DNA from: Roseivivax jejudonensis | GTDB taxonomy: Bacteria > Pseudomonadota > Alphaproteobacteria > Rhodobacterales > Rhodobacteraceae | DNA: 64,000 nt | Reading direction: 5' to 3' | Assembly: GCF_900172265.1 (NCBI RefSeq) | Contig: NZ_FWFK01000007.1 | Span: forward strand, 217,102-281,101 | Shown: positions 24,470 through 33,168 of the stretch, one piece after another | Layout of the letters: every line of letters starts with the position of its first letter | Numbering within the stretch: position 1 is the first letter of the stretch | Notes under the pieces: generated by a model | What the model was told of the DNA's origin: nothing | Seen by the model: only the letters and a program-made list of their open reading frames with translations | Databases searched by the model: none | Translations under genes and position numbers: made by a program

Positions 24470-24862
24470 TTAGGCCGCTTCGTCCGGTGCGGCATAGGAT
24501 CCGTCTTCACGGTGCACTTCCTTGCCGGTCACCGGCGGATTGAAGCAGCAGGCGAAGGCGAAGTCCTCTTCACAGCGCAACGTGTGCTTGTCGTGCTTGT
24601 CGAGCGCGTACATCACGCCGGGCGTGATCTCGTGGACCTCGCCGGTGGCGAGATCCTCGATCGTGCCCTTGCCCTTGATGCAGTACACGCTCTCGAAGTG
24701 GTTCTTGTAGTGGAACGTGTGCTCCGAGCCGGCCTTGATGTGCGTGATGTGGAACGAGAATCCCATCTGGTCGTCGGCCAGCAGCATCCGGATCGAGGTC
24801 CATTCCGCGTCGGACACGGACCGGTCGGTGCCGTGCAGCTTGTTTTCGTCACGAACGATCAT
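24470..24862 (-). CDS. ectC: L-ectoine synthase
   Basis: A 130-residue cupin that cyclises N-gamma-acetyl-diaminobutyrate to ectoine. It starts [14 protein letters not shown] and has the metal-binding/active cupin segment [20 protein letters not shown] and the late [20 protein letters not shown], all family hallmarks. Full length. It follows ectB by five bases and precedes the aspartate kinase gene. Cytoplasmic. Confidence 0.97.
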   Translation of the reverse strand: MIVRDENKLHGTDRSVSDAEWTSIRMLLADDQMGFSFHITHIKAGSEHTFHYKNHFESVYCIKGKGTIEDLATGEVHEITPGVMYALDKHDKHTLRCEEDFAFACCFNPPVTGKEVHREDGSYAAPDEAA

Positions 24863-24867
24863 GTCTG

Positions 24868-26157
24868 TTACTCCGCTGCGATCTTGGTGTGGCCGACGGC
24901 GTCGCGCGTCGCTTCGAGAAGGATGTCGAGCCCGCGACGGAAGGTTTCCGTCGGCGTCGTCAGCGGGGCGAGGACCTTCACGACCTCGTCGTCCGCGCCC
25001 GACGTCTCGATGATGAGACCCTTCTTGAAGGCATGTGCGCAGATCTCGCCTGCAAGCTCACCCGAGCCCACGTCGACGCCCTGCATCATGCCACGGCCCT
25101 TGAGCTTGGCGCCCGTCACCTCGTCGGCGACGGCCTGAAGCCCGGCGGTCAGCATCACGGCCTTTTCCTGCACGTCGCGCTGCAGCGTGTCGTCCTTCCA
25201 GAACTTCTCGAGCGCCACGCGCGCGGTGACGAAGGCATGGTTGTTGCCGCGGAAGGTGCCGTTGTGCTCGGCCGGCTTCCAGATGTCGTACTCGCTCTTG
25301 ATGAGCAGGCAGGCAAACGGCAGGCCCATGCCCGAGATCGATTTCGCCTGCGTGATGAGGTCCGGCTCGATGCCGGCGTCCTCGAAGGCGAAGTAGGTGC
25401 CCGAGCGGCCGCAGCCCGACTGGATGTCATCGACGATCAGCAGCGCGCCATGCTCCTTGGCGAGGCGGGCGATGCCCTGCATCCACTCCTTCGACGCGGC
25501 GTTCAGACCGCCTTCGCCCTGGATCGGCTCGAAGATGAACGCGGCCGGCTTGTCGACGCCGGACGACGAGTTGTTCAGCATCATCTCGATCTGCTCGAGC
25601 GTGTTGACGTCGGGGCCGAACGCGCCGTCGTAGGGCAGGTGGGTCACGCCGCACAGGCCGCCGCAGGAATTGCCCGCGCCTTCACGCTTGCCGGCGTTGC
25701 CGGTCAGCGACAGCGCGCCCATCGTCATGCCGTGGAAGCCGTTGGTGAACGAGATGATGTTCCGGCGGCCGGTGACCTTCCGCGCGAGCTTCATTGCCGC
25801 TTCGACGGCGTTGGTGCCCGTGGGGCCGGTCATCATGATCTTGTAGTCGTCCATGCCACGCGGCTTGAGGATGATGTCCTCGTAGTCCTGAAGCCAGTCC
25901 GCCTTGGCATCGGTGTACATGTCGAGGCCGTGGGTCACGCCGTCACGCTCGATATGCGACAGCAGCGCGGCTTTCATGTCAGGGTCGTTGTGCCCGTAGT
26001 TGAGCGTCGAGCACCCGGCGAGAAAGTCGATGTATGTGGTGCCGTCGGCGTCGGTCATCTCCGACCCTTGCGCCTTGACGAACACGGTATCGAAATTGCG
26101 GCAGTAGCTCCGCGCCTCGGATTCGCGGCGCGCAAAAATTTGTTTGTCTGTCGACAT
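24868..26157 (-). CDS. ectB: Diaminobutyrate-2-oxoglutarate transaminase
   Basis: A 429-residue PLP-dependent class III aminotransferase making L-2,4-diaminobutyrate from aspartate semialdehyde and glutamate. Seen: [18 protein letters not shown], the PLP aspartate region [17 protein letters not shown] and the Schiff-base lysine in [13 protein letters not shown]. The length is that of EctB. Second gene of the operon, 55 bases after ectA and five before ectC. Confidence 0.97.
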   Translation of the reverse strand: MSTDKQIFARRESEARSYCRNFDTVFVKAQGSEMTDADGTTYIDFLAGCSTLNYGHNDPDMKAALLSHIERDGVTHGLDMYTDAKADWLQDYEDIILKPRGMDDYKIMMTGPTGTNAVEAAMKLARKVTGRRNIISFTNGFHGMTMGALSLTGNAGKREGAGNSCGGLCGVTHLPYDGAFGPDVNTLEQIEMMLNNSSSGVDKPAAFIFEPIQGEGGLNAASKEWMQGIARLAKEHGALLIVDDIQSGCGRSGTYFAFEDAGIEPDLITQAKSISGMGLPFACLLIKSEYDIWKPAEHNGTFRGNNHAFVTARVALEKFWKDDTLQRDVQEKAVMLTAGLQAVADEVTGAKLKGRGMMQGVDVGSGELAGEICAHAFKKGLIIETSGADDEVVKVLAPLTTPTETFRRGLDILLEATRDAVGHTKIAAE

Positions 26158-26212
26158 TGGGAAGTCCTCTGGACTGTTTGAGCAGGTGTAACGCAGAAGC
26201 GGGAGCGCGGGT

Positions 26213-26743
26213 TCAGGCCGCGCTCTGCACCGCTTCGCGGAACGTGATCGTCACCATGTGTTCGGTGGCATGTTCGCCCGCGAAATGCGTGTCGCGGGTG
26301 AAGTGGGCGTCCGACGTCAGGTCGGCGTTGGAGCGGTCCGCGAACTTGCGGAACAGCGCCCAGGACGCATCGTTGTCTAGCGTGATGGTCGTCTGCATCC
26401 GCTTCACGCCCTCGGTTTCCTCGCGCGCCATCAGCGATTGCAGCATGCGCGAGCCGAGGCCCATGCCGCGGGCCTTCTCGGACACCGCGACCTGCCAGAC
26501 GAACACCGTCTCGGGGTCGTTCGGCGTCACGTAGGCGGAGATCCAGCCGACGATGTCGCCGTCCTTCTCGGCCACCACGCAGGTATCCTTGAAGTGGTCG
26601 CTCTGCAGAAGATTGCAGTACATCGAGTTCTCATCGAGCGGCTTGCAGCTGCGAATGAGCTCCCAGATGTCGGCGCCGTCCTCGCGGACGGGCTTGCGGA
26701 ACGTGACGGTGCCTTCGGGTTTGGCGCTTTGCAGTGTCTGCAC
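26213..26743 (-). CDS. ectA: L-2,4-diaminobutyrate acetyltransferase
   Basis: A 176-residue GNAT enzyme acetylating the gamma-amino group of diaminobutyrate. EctA signature: IRSCKPLDENSMYCNLLQ, with the acetyl-CoA loop EKARGMGLGSRML and QTTITLDNDASWALFRKFA. The GTG at 26741-26743 was chosen: AAAGG lies upstream and the protein then has standard EctA length; the open frame continues upstream through the promoter. First gene of ectABC-ask, read leftwards from the promoter at 26784-26811. Confidence 0.95.
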   Translation of the reverse strand: MQTLQSAKPEGTVTFRKPVREDGADIWELIRSCKPLDENSMYCNLLQSDHFKDTCVVAEKDGDIVGWISAYVTPNDPETVFVWQVAVSEKARGMGLGSRMLQSLMAREETEGVKRMQTTITLDNDASWALFRKFADRSNADLTSDAHFTRDTHFAGEHATEHMVTITFREAVQSAA

Positions 26744-26783
26744 GGGTCTGAACCTTTGTCGCGTCTTTTGTTTCGTATGACTA

Positions 26784-26811
26784 AGTATAGGTCTCGCTCG
26801 CGGTATTTCAA
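26784..26811 (-). promoter_or_regulatory. Sigma-70-like promoter of the ectoine operon
   Basis: On the minus strand TTGAAA (26806-26811) and TATACT (26784-26789) are separated by 16 bases, an excellent housekeeping promoter, 41 bases before the ectA start codon. CTAAGTATAGG (26781-26791) overlaps the -10 box and shares CTAAGTA with 26989-26995 near the regulator gene. Confidence 0.7.
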
Positions 26812-26988
26812 CACTCAAAGTAATTTTCTTCCCCGCAATATCTAGAGTGCTGACATTCGTCGGAACGCATGCGTTTTCAGGGCTTTCCGCGAAAATAGCA
26901 AGGCGGGAACGGCCCGGCAACAGGTTCGAAAAACGATGCAGACCCCGGCCGAAGCCCGTTGCCGCCGTTGTAAAGGTGCATTAAAAGC

Positions 26989-27000
26989 CTAAGTACTTGG
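26989..27000. promoter_or_regulatory. Possible regulator operator near ectR start
   Basis: CTAAGTACTTGG includes the palindrome AAGTACTT and shares CTAAGTA with the sequence over the ectA -10 box. It lies about 93 bases upstream of the MarR-type gene, in the divergent region. As MarR regulators bind pseudopalindromes, autoregulation is plausible but unproven. Confidence 0.4.
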
Positions 27001-27092
27001 GCATGTTCAGTGATGTGATCCGCCAGCCCCATGCCTCTGCCTGCGCCGTCTCCGACCGCGCGGGCCGGGCGGACGAGACGAGTGAGACGACG

Positions 27093-27656
27093 ATGGACCG
27101 GACGGACGAAAGCCTGATTGCCCTGCGCCGCATCCTGCGCGCCACGGAACTTTACGGTCGGGATCTGGCGCGCGACGCCGGTCTGACTGCCGTGCAGCTG
27201 CGCGTTCTGCAGATCGTGGCCGAGCGCGGGCGATGCCACCCCTCGGACGTGGCCTCGCAGATGGGCGTGAGCCAAGCGACGATCTCCGTCCTCATCAAGA
27301 AGCTCGTGTCCTACAACCTGATCGAGCGCCGGCAATCGGCACGCGACGGGCGCCAGATCGACCTGACGATCACGCCGTCGGGCCTCGAGAAGGTCGAGGC
27401 CGCACCGGACGCGCTGCAACAGCGCTACGTCGCGCAGTTCGAGGCACTGCCCGCCTGGGAACAGTCGATGGTCGTGGCGGTGCTCGAACGCGTGGCCGGC
27501 ATGCTCGACGCCGGACAGCTCGATGCGGCGCCGGTCCTCGCGATGGGCGACATTACCCGGATGCATCAGCAGTCGGCCGCCAGCAACCGCGAGAGCGCCC
27601 CGGCCCGCGATGCCGCGCCGGCCGCCGAAGCCGAGCCGCGCCGCGTCGCGCCCTGA
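27093..27656 (+). CDS. ectR: MarR-family regulator of the ectoine operon (EctR-like)
   Basis: A 187-residue winged-helix regulator divergent from ectA. MarR core: LRVLQIVAERGRCHPSDVA, recognition helix MGVSQATISVLIKKLVSYN and wing RRQSARDGRQIDLTIT. The C-terminal tail is long and disordered (ASNRESAPARDAAPAAEAE). The ATG at 27093 was chosen because the MarR fold begins just after; in-frame upstream starts add an unstructured leader. Characterised EctR1 proteins repress ectABC-ask at low salt, and the genomic placement here is the same. The nature of its signal is unknown. Confidence 0.88.
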   Translation: MDRTDESLIALRRILRATELYGRDLARDAGLTAVQLRVLQIVAERGRCHPSDVASQMGVSQATISVLIKKLVSYNLIERRQSARDGRQIDLTITPSGLEKVEAAPDALQQRYVAQFEALPAWEQSMVVAVLERVAGMLDAGQLDAAPVLAMGDITRMHQQSAASNRESAPARDAAPAAEAEPRRVAP

Positions 27657-27704
27657 CGCCGCGATCCGGAGCCGCCCCGTCGCACGGGCAATCGAGACAC
27701 GGTA

Positions 27705-27746
27705 ACGAAAAGAGCCCCCGCAGCGACCTGCGGGGGCTCTTTTCGT
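27705..27746. terminator. Strong terminator after ectR, bidirectional
   Basis: A 19-bp perfect stem from ACGAAAAGAGCCCCCGCAG (27705-27723), loop CGAC, and the complementary arm to 27746, with A/T-rich ends giving a U-run in both directions. It separates ectR from the convergent tamB. Confidence 0.95.
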
Positions 27747-27861
27747 GCGCCGCATCGGCATCGGTGCCTGGAACGCGCCGCTCTTGCGTGTCCTGGGCAG
27801 GGCACCGTGCAGGACGCGGACCGGCCCCCTCGGTCCGTCCGCGCCGCTCCGGGTCAGCCCC

Positions 27862-30800
27862 TCAGTAATCGCGCTCGTAGTAGACGCCGACGCCGGTATT
27901 GCCCGTGCTGCCGACGGTGCCGCGCGCGGTGATGCTGTCGGTCACGGTGAGGTTGAGGTTGATCTCGGTCTCGCCGGAGCTGTTCACCGTCACGTCCGTG
28001 TACGCCCGTTCGTTGATGTAACGGCCGAGCCGCAGCTCGGTCTGCCCGTCCGCGCCGGTCGACACGTCGATGTCGTCGAGGCCGGTGGACTGGCGCAGCC
28101 GGTCGACCACGCTCGTGCCGCTGCGCCCGGCAAGCGTGTTCACGGCATTCGCGATCCGCAGCGCCTGAAGCCCCGAGATCTCGGATAGATCGCGCCCGAA
28201 GAGCAGAAGCGCCAGCACCTCCTCCTGCGGCCGCTCGGGCGTCGCCGAGAACGTCACCTCGGGCTCCGATACCGGCCCCTCGATGATGACCGAGATCGTG
28301 TTGCCGTCGCGCTGGGTGTCGGCCCGAACGCTGACGAACGGGTTGAGATCGCCCTGCAGCACGATCGCCGCCTCGCTGAGCGTGATCCGCTGGCCGAGGA
28401 TGTCGAGACGCCCGCGGATCAGCTCGAACCGGCCCGACGGGACGGGGTTCTGGATCGTGCCGCCGACCTGCACTTCACCGCCGAGTTCGGCGTCGAGGCC
28501 GCGGCCCCGCACGAAGATCTGCGAGGGCGCGGACACCGTGATGTCGAGCCCGTAGTTCACGCCGCCGCCGCCGCCGGCCTCGTCGCCGGTAGTGTCGCCG
28601 CCGAGAAGGCCGGCGCGCCGCTGCGTCTCGCGCACCGCCGGCGGCGTGTTGACGTGTTCGAGGTTGAAGCTCAGCCTGCTCGCGCTGGCCCCGCCCGACG
28701 GGACCCGGATCTCGGTCCGGCCGAGGTCGATCTGGCCGGCGAGCGTGGCGGTCGAGGCGAGCGGACCGCTCAGACTCAGCTGGCCATTGACCAGTGTCTC
28801 GTAGAGCCCGGGATCGGTCACGACCAGCTCGTTCAGCGCGATGCCCAGATCGCCGTTGAACGGCGCCGAGAGCGTGACCGGACCGCTGACCGAGATCGTT
28901 CCCCCGGTCGACAAGCCGCCGGTGAGGTCGATGTTGGCGGTGCCGCCGTTCAGCCCGACCTGCACGTCGATTCCCTCGAGCACGAGGCCCTGACCCGCCA
29001 GAACGAATTCCGCGCCCGACGCGGTGACGTTCCCCGACACCGAGTTCAGCGCGAGCGGACCGTTCACCGCCAACGAGAAGTTGGCGGTGCCCTCGAGGAT
29101 GTTCGGTTCGAGGAACGGGTTGGCGAGACCGAGGGGCAGGGCGCCGTTCGCATTGAGGTTCGCGCTGCCGAAATCCTGCGCGATCGTGCCGCTCACGTCG
29201 GCATCCGCGCCGCCGGGCCCGGTCAGCGCCGCGTCGATGGTGTATCCGCTGCCGCGGAGAGTCGCCGTGCCCTGCGCCGTCGCGGGCCCCGCGAGGTCGG
29301 GCACGAACAGCCCCACGTCACGCAGCCGCACGTCATAGGTCAGCTGCCCGCCGTTGCCGCCGTAGGTGCCATCCACCTGCGCGTCGATCTCCGCGGCGTC
29401 GACCTGCAGCCGGTCGATCCGGATCGTGCCGGTGTCGTCGCCCGAGGCCGTCGCGCCAAAGGTGGTGGTGCCGCTCAGAAGCTGGTCCACCGCGTCGATG
29501 CCGGTATCGAGGTTCGAGGCCGAGCCGTCCACGTCCGCCTCGAACGCGCCGGTGGCGAGCGTGTAGGCGCCCGTGCCCTCGATCGACACCGATCCACCGA
29601 GGGACCGCCCGGCCAGCGCGCCGTAGGGCCCGAGCGTGTCGACGGACACCGTGCCGCCGCCCTCGATCCGCTCCAGCGCGTTCTCGACGACGCGGGCGGT
29701 CGCGTCGATATCGGCCTGCGCGCCGCCGGGTCCGGTCGCGTCCGCGGTGACGTCCCAGCTTTCGGGGCCGGTCTGGACCGCGCGGCCGTCGACCGTCGCG
29801 CCGCCGGACAACCCGTCAACGATGTCGGACAGGTCCTGCAGCGATGCGGTGAAGGTCACTTCGCTGTTCTCGTCGCGATAGACCCCCTCGGCCGCGACGT
29901 CGGCGCGCGGTGCGTCCACGTTCAGGCTTCGCAGGGTGATGCCGGCATCGTCGCGCTCGGCGTCGATGTCGTAGGTGACGGTGCCGGCCAGCAGCGTGTC
30001 GGCCTGCGCAATGCCGGTCACCACGTCCTGCGACTGTCCCGAGACATCGGCGCTGAAGAACTGCGTGCCGAGATCGTAGGAGCCGCTTCCCTCGAACCGC
30101 GCCGACCCGGCCAGCTCGCGCCCCGCGAGGTCGGAGTAGGGGGCGAGGCTGTCGATCCCGAGCGTGCCGCCGGCCTCGACCGCCCGGACGTTCAACCCGT
30201 CGAGCGTGGCGGTGCCGTCGAGATCGGCGTTCGCCCCGCCCGGTCCCGCGCCGGTGATGTCGAAGCTGAGCGTGTCGCCGTCCTGCACCGCGCTGCCGCT
30301 CAGACGCGCTTCGCCGTCCATTCCCTCGACCACCGCGGCGAGGTCCGACAGCGTCGCGTCGAACTCCGCCCGCGATCCGGTCTCGGCGTAGACGCCGTCG
30401 CCCGAAACGGACAGCCGCGGCGACTGCACGTCGAGCGAGTCGACGGTGATCCCGTCGGCATCGCGCCGCGCGTCGATGTCGAGCGTCGTCGTGCCCTCGA
30501 GGATCGCGTCCACCTCGGGGATGCCGGTGACGATGTCGACGGACTCGCCTTCGACGTCGGCGGTGAAGAACCCGGTCTCGAGCGCGTAGGAGCCCGACCC
30601 GGTCAGGTCGAGCGCGCCGCCCAGCTCGCGATCGGCGAGCCCGGAATAGGGGGAAAGATCCTCGGCCGCGATCGCGCCCTCGGCCGCGATCTCGCGCAGC
30701 GCCGTTCCGACCGCCTGCGCGGTGCCCGACACGTCGAGGTCCACGCCGCCCGGCGCGTCGCCGGTCACGTCATAGGTCCAGGTCTCGCCGTCCTGCGACG

Positions 30801-33168
30801 CGGTGCCCGACAGCGTGGCCTCGCCCGACAGGGTCGGGACGACGGCGGCCAGGTCGCTCAGCGTCACATCGAAGCGCGCGTTGCTGCCGTCGTCGGCATA
30901 GAGACCCTGCGCCGAGATGTCGGCGCGCGGACTGTCCAGCTCCAGCGTGCGCACGGCGATGCCGCCCTCGTCGCGCCCGGCGTCGAGCGTGAAGGTCGCG
31001 GACCCATCGAGAAGCGCGTCGAGCTCCGCGATGCCGACGGCAAGGTCGTTCGACTGGCCGTTCACGTCGGCCTCGACCGCCTCGGTCTCGAGGTCGTAGC
31101 TGCCGGTGCCGTTCAGCTGGACCGAGCCGCCAAGCTCGCGCCCGGCGATCTGCGAAAAGGTCGACAGCGTGTCGATGCGCACCTCGCCGTCGCCGGCGAC
31201 GGCGCTGAGGACGTTCTCGACCACGGTCGCGGTGACGGCGGCGTCGATCCGCGCCCCGCCGGGGCCGTTGCCGTCGACGTCGAGCGTGTAGTCCTCGCCG
31301 TCCTGCACGACCGTGCCGGCCAGTGCCACCGGGCCCGACAGCTCGGGCCGCACGTCCGAGATGTCGGCAATCTCGAGATCGAAGCGCGCGTCGGTGTCGG
31401 AATCCGCCACGCGCCCCTCGGCCGTGAGCGTGAGGGCGTCGGACCGCACGTCGAGCCCGCGCAGGATGATGCCGGCCTCGTTCCGCGCGGCATCCAGAGC
31501 GAGGTCGAGTTGCCCGGCGATCAGGCCGTCGGCCTCGGGGATGCCGGTCTCGATCCCGCTCGCCGTGCCGTTCACCGCCATGTCGAAGGCGCCGGTCACG
31601 GGCTCGTAGGTGCCCGCCGCCTGCACGTCGACACCGCCGGCGAGGTCGCGGCCGGCCAGCCCGGAAAAGCGCGAGATGTCGTCTGCCGCGACGCGCAGGT
31701 CGGGCGCCACGACGAGGTTGAGGTCGTCGGCGATCCCGCTGATTTCGACGCTGCCGGTGGCGGTCACGCCTGCGCCGGTCAGGTCGATATCGCTGATCTG
31801 CAGCGGCGCATCCTCGGTCCAGTCGAAGCTCAGGATCCCCGACAGCGTGTCGCCCACCGCCTGCGCGAGGTCCGGGTCGTCGAAGGACAGGCCGTCTCCC
31901 GAAAAGTCGAGCGTGCCGGACGCCCCGCCCTCGGTCGCGCCGCCGCCGCGCGTCAGCGTGCCTTCGCCGTCGAGCGTGAAGCTCTCGGCCGACAGGTCCG
32001 GACGCTCCAGGTTCTCGACCGAGATGTCCGCCTGCCAGCCGTCGCCGGTCTCGGAATCGTAGGCCACGTCGATGACCGCGCGGTCGAGCAGCGTTTCCTG
32101 TCCCGGGATGGGCAGCGCCACGCGCCCGCCATCGGCGCCTGCCATCTCGCCCTGCAGGGCAAAGCGCACCGGCCACTGGTCGTCGGACAGCTCGAGGGAG
32201 CCCGACAGGTTGATCGCGTCGGATGCAAGGTCGAGCCGGTCGACCTCCAGCGCGCCGCTCTGGAACCGGCGGCCCACGACTTCGAGCGACAGGTTCGGGC
32301 CGAAGAACTCGCGGTTCTCGGGCGTCAGCAGCGGTCGGATGTCGCCGTCGATCGCCACGTCGAAGCCGCGCGCGCCCTCTTCGGTCTCGAGGATCTCGAC
32401 CTGTCCGGCCAGCCGGTCCTCGCCGTCGGTGGCGAGCGCGAGATCGGCGGTGAAGTCGGTCAGCGGGCCCTCGCCCGCGACGGTCAGGTTCAACGGCGGC
32501 TCGCCGGGGATGCCGGCCAGCGACGCGACGATGCCGCCCGGTCCCTCGTCGACCACGAGGTTCAGCGCCAGCTCCTCGGTCTCGTTCGAGTAGCCGGCCT
32601 CCAGCGTCACCTCGCCCTGCGCGCCGTCGGTGCGGTTCACGTCGAGCGTGACGTCCGCCTCGCCGCCGGCGAGGCTGGCCGAGCCCTGAAGCGAGAATTC
32701 CACCGGCTGGCCGATCACCGTCTCGCCGAGCGCGACCCGGTCGGCCGAGATCTCGCCGATCTGGACCGAGACCGGCAGCTCGGGCAGCGAGAACGGCTCC
32801 GTGCCCGCCTCGGGCACCTCGACCGGCGCGTCGGACGACCGGCCGGGCAGGCGATTCAGCACGATCTCGTCGGCGGTCAGCGCGTTTACCGACACCCGCC
32901 CGCGCAGCAGCGCGGTCCGGTTCCAGTCAAGCACGACGCTGTTGAGGCTCAGCCACACGCCGTCGTCGTCGGCGATCGTCAGGCTCTCGAGCTGCGCCTC
33001 GGATGACAGCGCGCCGCGAAAGCCCGTGATGTCGATCTGCATGCCCTCGGCCGAGAGGTTGTCCTCGATCAGCCGTTCCAGCCGGCCGCGCTCGTCGTCC
33101 TGAGAGGAGACCGAGGCCGGAATCGCCAGCCCCGCGCCGATGAAGAGAAGGGGGAGGATGCGTTTCAA
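27862..33168 (-). CDS. tamB: Translocation and assembly module protein TamB
   Basis: A 1768-residue envelope protein bridging inner membrane and periplasm, working with TamA in outer-membrane protein insertion and/or lipid transport. It starts with a TTG overlapping the tamA stop (TTGA), followed by a signal-anchor (ILPLLFIGAGLAIPASV). The long beta-helical body is AsmA-like, and the C-terminal TamB domain (VQVGGTIQNPVPSGRFELIR, VIIEGPVSEPEVTFSA) ends ARGTVGSTGNTGVGVYYERDY. From about residue 500 to 1350 there are five near-exact 170-residue repeats (510 bp period), each opening LAGRxLGGSVxLxGxGSY. This is longer than the about 1260-residue E. coli protein because of these repeats. Confidence 0.92.
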   Translation of the reverse strand: MKRILPLLFIGAGLAIPASVSSQDDERGRLERLIEDNLSAEGMQIDITGFRGALSSEAQLESLTIADDDGVWLSLNSVVLDWNRTALLRGRVSVNALTADEIVLNRLPGRSSDAPVEVPEAGTEPFSLPELPVSVQIGEISADRVALGETVIGQPVEFSLQGSASLAGGEADVTLDVNRTDGAQGEVTLEAGYSNETEELALNLVVDEGPGGIVASLAGIPGEPPLNLTVAGEGPLTDFTADLALATDGEDRLAGQVEILETEEGARGFDVAIDGDIRPLLTPENREFFGPNLSLEVVGRRFQSGALEVDRLDLASDAINLSGSLELSDDQWPVRFALQGEMAGADGGRVALPIPGQETLLDRAVIDVAYDSETGDGWQADISVENLERPDLSAESFTLDGEGTLTRGGGATEGGASGTLDFSGDGLSFDDPDLAQAVGDTLSGILSFDWTEDAPLQISDIDLTGAGVTATGSVEISGIADDLNLVVAPDLRVAADDISRFSGLAGRDLAGGVDVQAAGTYEPVTGAFDMAVNGTASGIETGIPEADGLIAGQLDLALDAARNEAGIILRGLDVRSDALTLTAEGRVADSDTDARFDLEIADISDVRPELSGPVALAGTVVQDGEDYTLDVDGNGPGGARIDAAVTATVVENVLSAVAGDGEVRIDTLSTFSQIAGRELGGSVQLNGTGSYDLETEAVEADVNGQSNDLAVGIAELDALLDGSATFTLDAGRDEGGIAVRTLELDSPRADISAQGLYADDGSNARFDVTLSDLAAVVPTLSGEATLSGTASQDGETWTYDVTGDAPGGVDLDVSGTAQAVGTALREIAAEGAIAAEDLSPYSGLADRELGGALDLTGSGSYALETGFFTADVEGESVDIVTGIPEVDAILEGTTTLDIDARRDADGITVDSLDVQSPRLSVSGDGVYAETGSRAEFDATLSDLAAVVEGMDGEARLSGSAVQDGDTLSFDITGAGPGGANADLDGTATLDGLNVRAVEAGGTLGIDSLAPYSDLAGRELAGSARFEGSGSYDLGTQFFSADVSGQSQDVVTGIAQADTLLAGTVTYDIDAERDDAGITLRSLNVDAPRADVAAEGVYRDENSEVTFTASLQDLSDIVDGLSGGATVDGRAVQTGPESWDVTADATGPGGAQADIDATARVVENALERIEGGGTVSVDTLGPYGALAGRSLGGSVSIEGTGAYTLATGAFEADVDGSASNLDTGIDAVDQLLSGTTTFGATASGDDTGTIRIDRLQVDAAEIDAQVDGTYGGNGGQLTYDVRLRDVGLFVPDLAGPATAQGTATLRGSGYTIDAALTGPGGADADVSGTIAQDFGSANLNANGALPLGLANPFLEPNILEGTANFSLAVNGPLALNSVSGNVTASGAEFVLAGQGLVLEGIDVQVGLNGGTANIDLTGGLSTGGTISVSGPVTLSAPFNGDLGIALNELVVTDPGLYETLVNGQLSLSGPLASTATLAGQIDLGRTEIRVPSGGASASRLSFNLEHVNTPPAVRETQRRAGLLGGDTTGDEAGGGGGVNYGLDITVSAPSQIFVRGRGLDAELGGEVQVGGTIQNPVPSGRFELIRGRLDILGQRITLSEAAIVLQGDLNPFVSVRADTQRDGNTISVIIEGPVSEPEVTFSATPERPQEEVLALLLFGRDLSEISGLQALRIANAVNTLAGRSGTSVVDRLRQSTGLDDIDVSTGADGQTELRLGRYINERAYTDVTVNSSGETEINLNLTVTDSITARGTVGSTGNTGVGVYYERDY

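Noticed and set aside
28654..33006. A 1450-codon open frame antisense to tamB
   Set aside because: It mirrors a long GC-biased gene; the protein it would encode is Arg/Asp/Gly-rich with no domain, while the opposite strand encodes a complete TamB.
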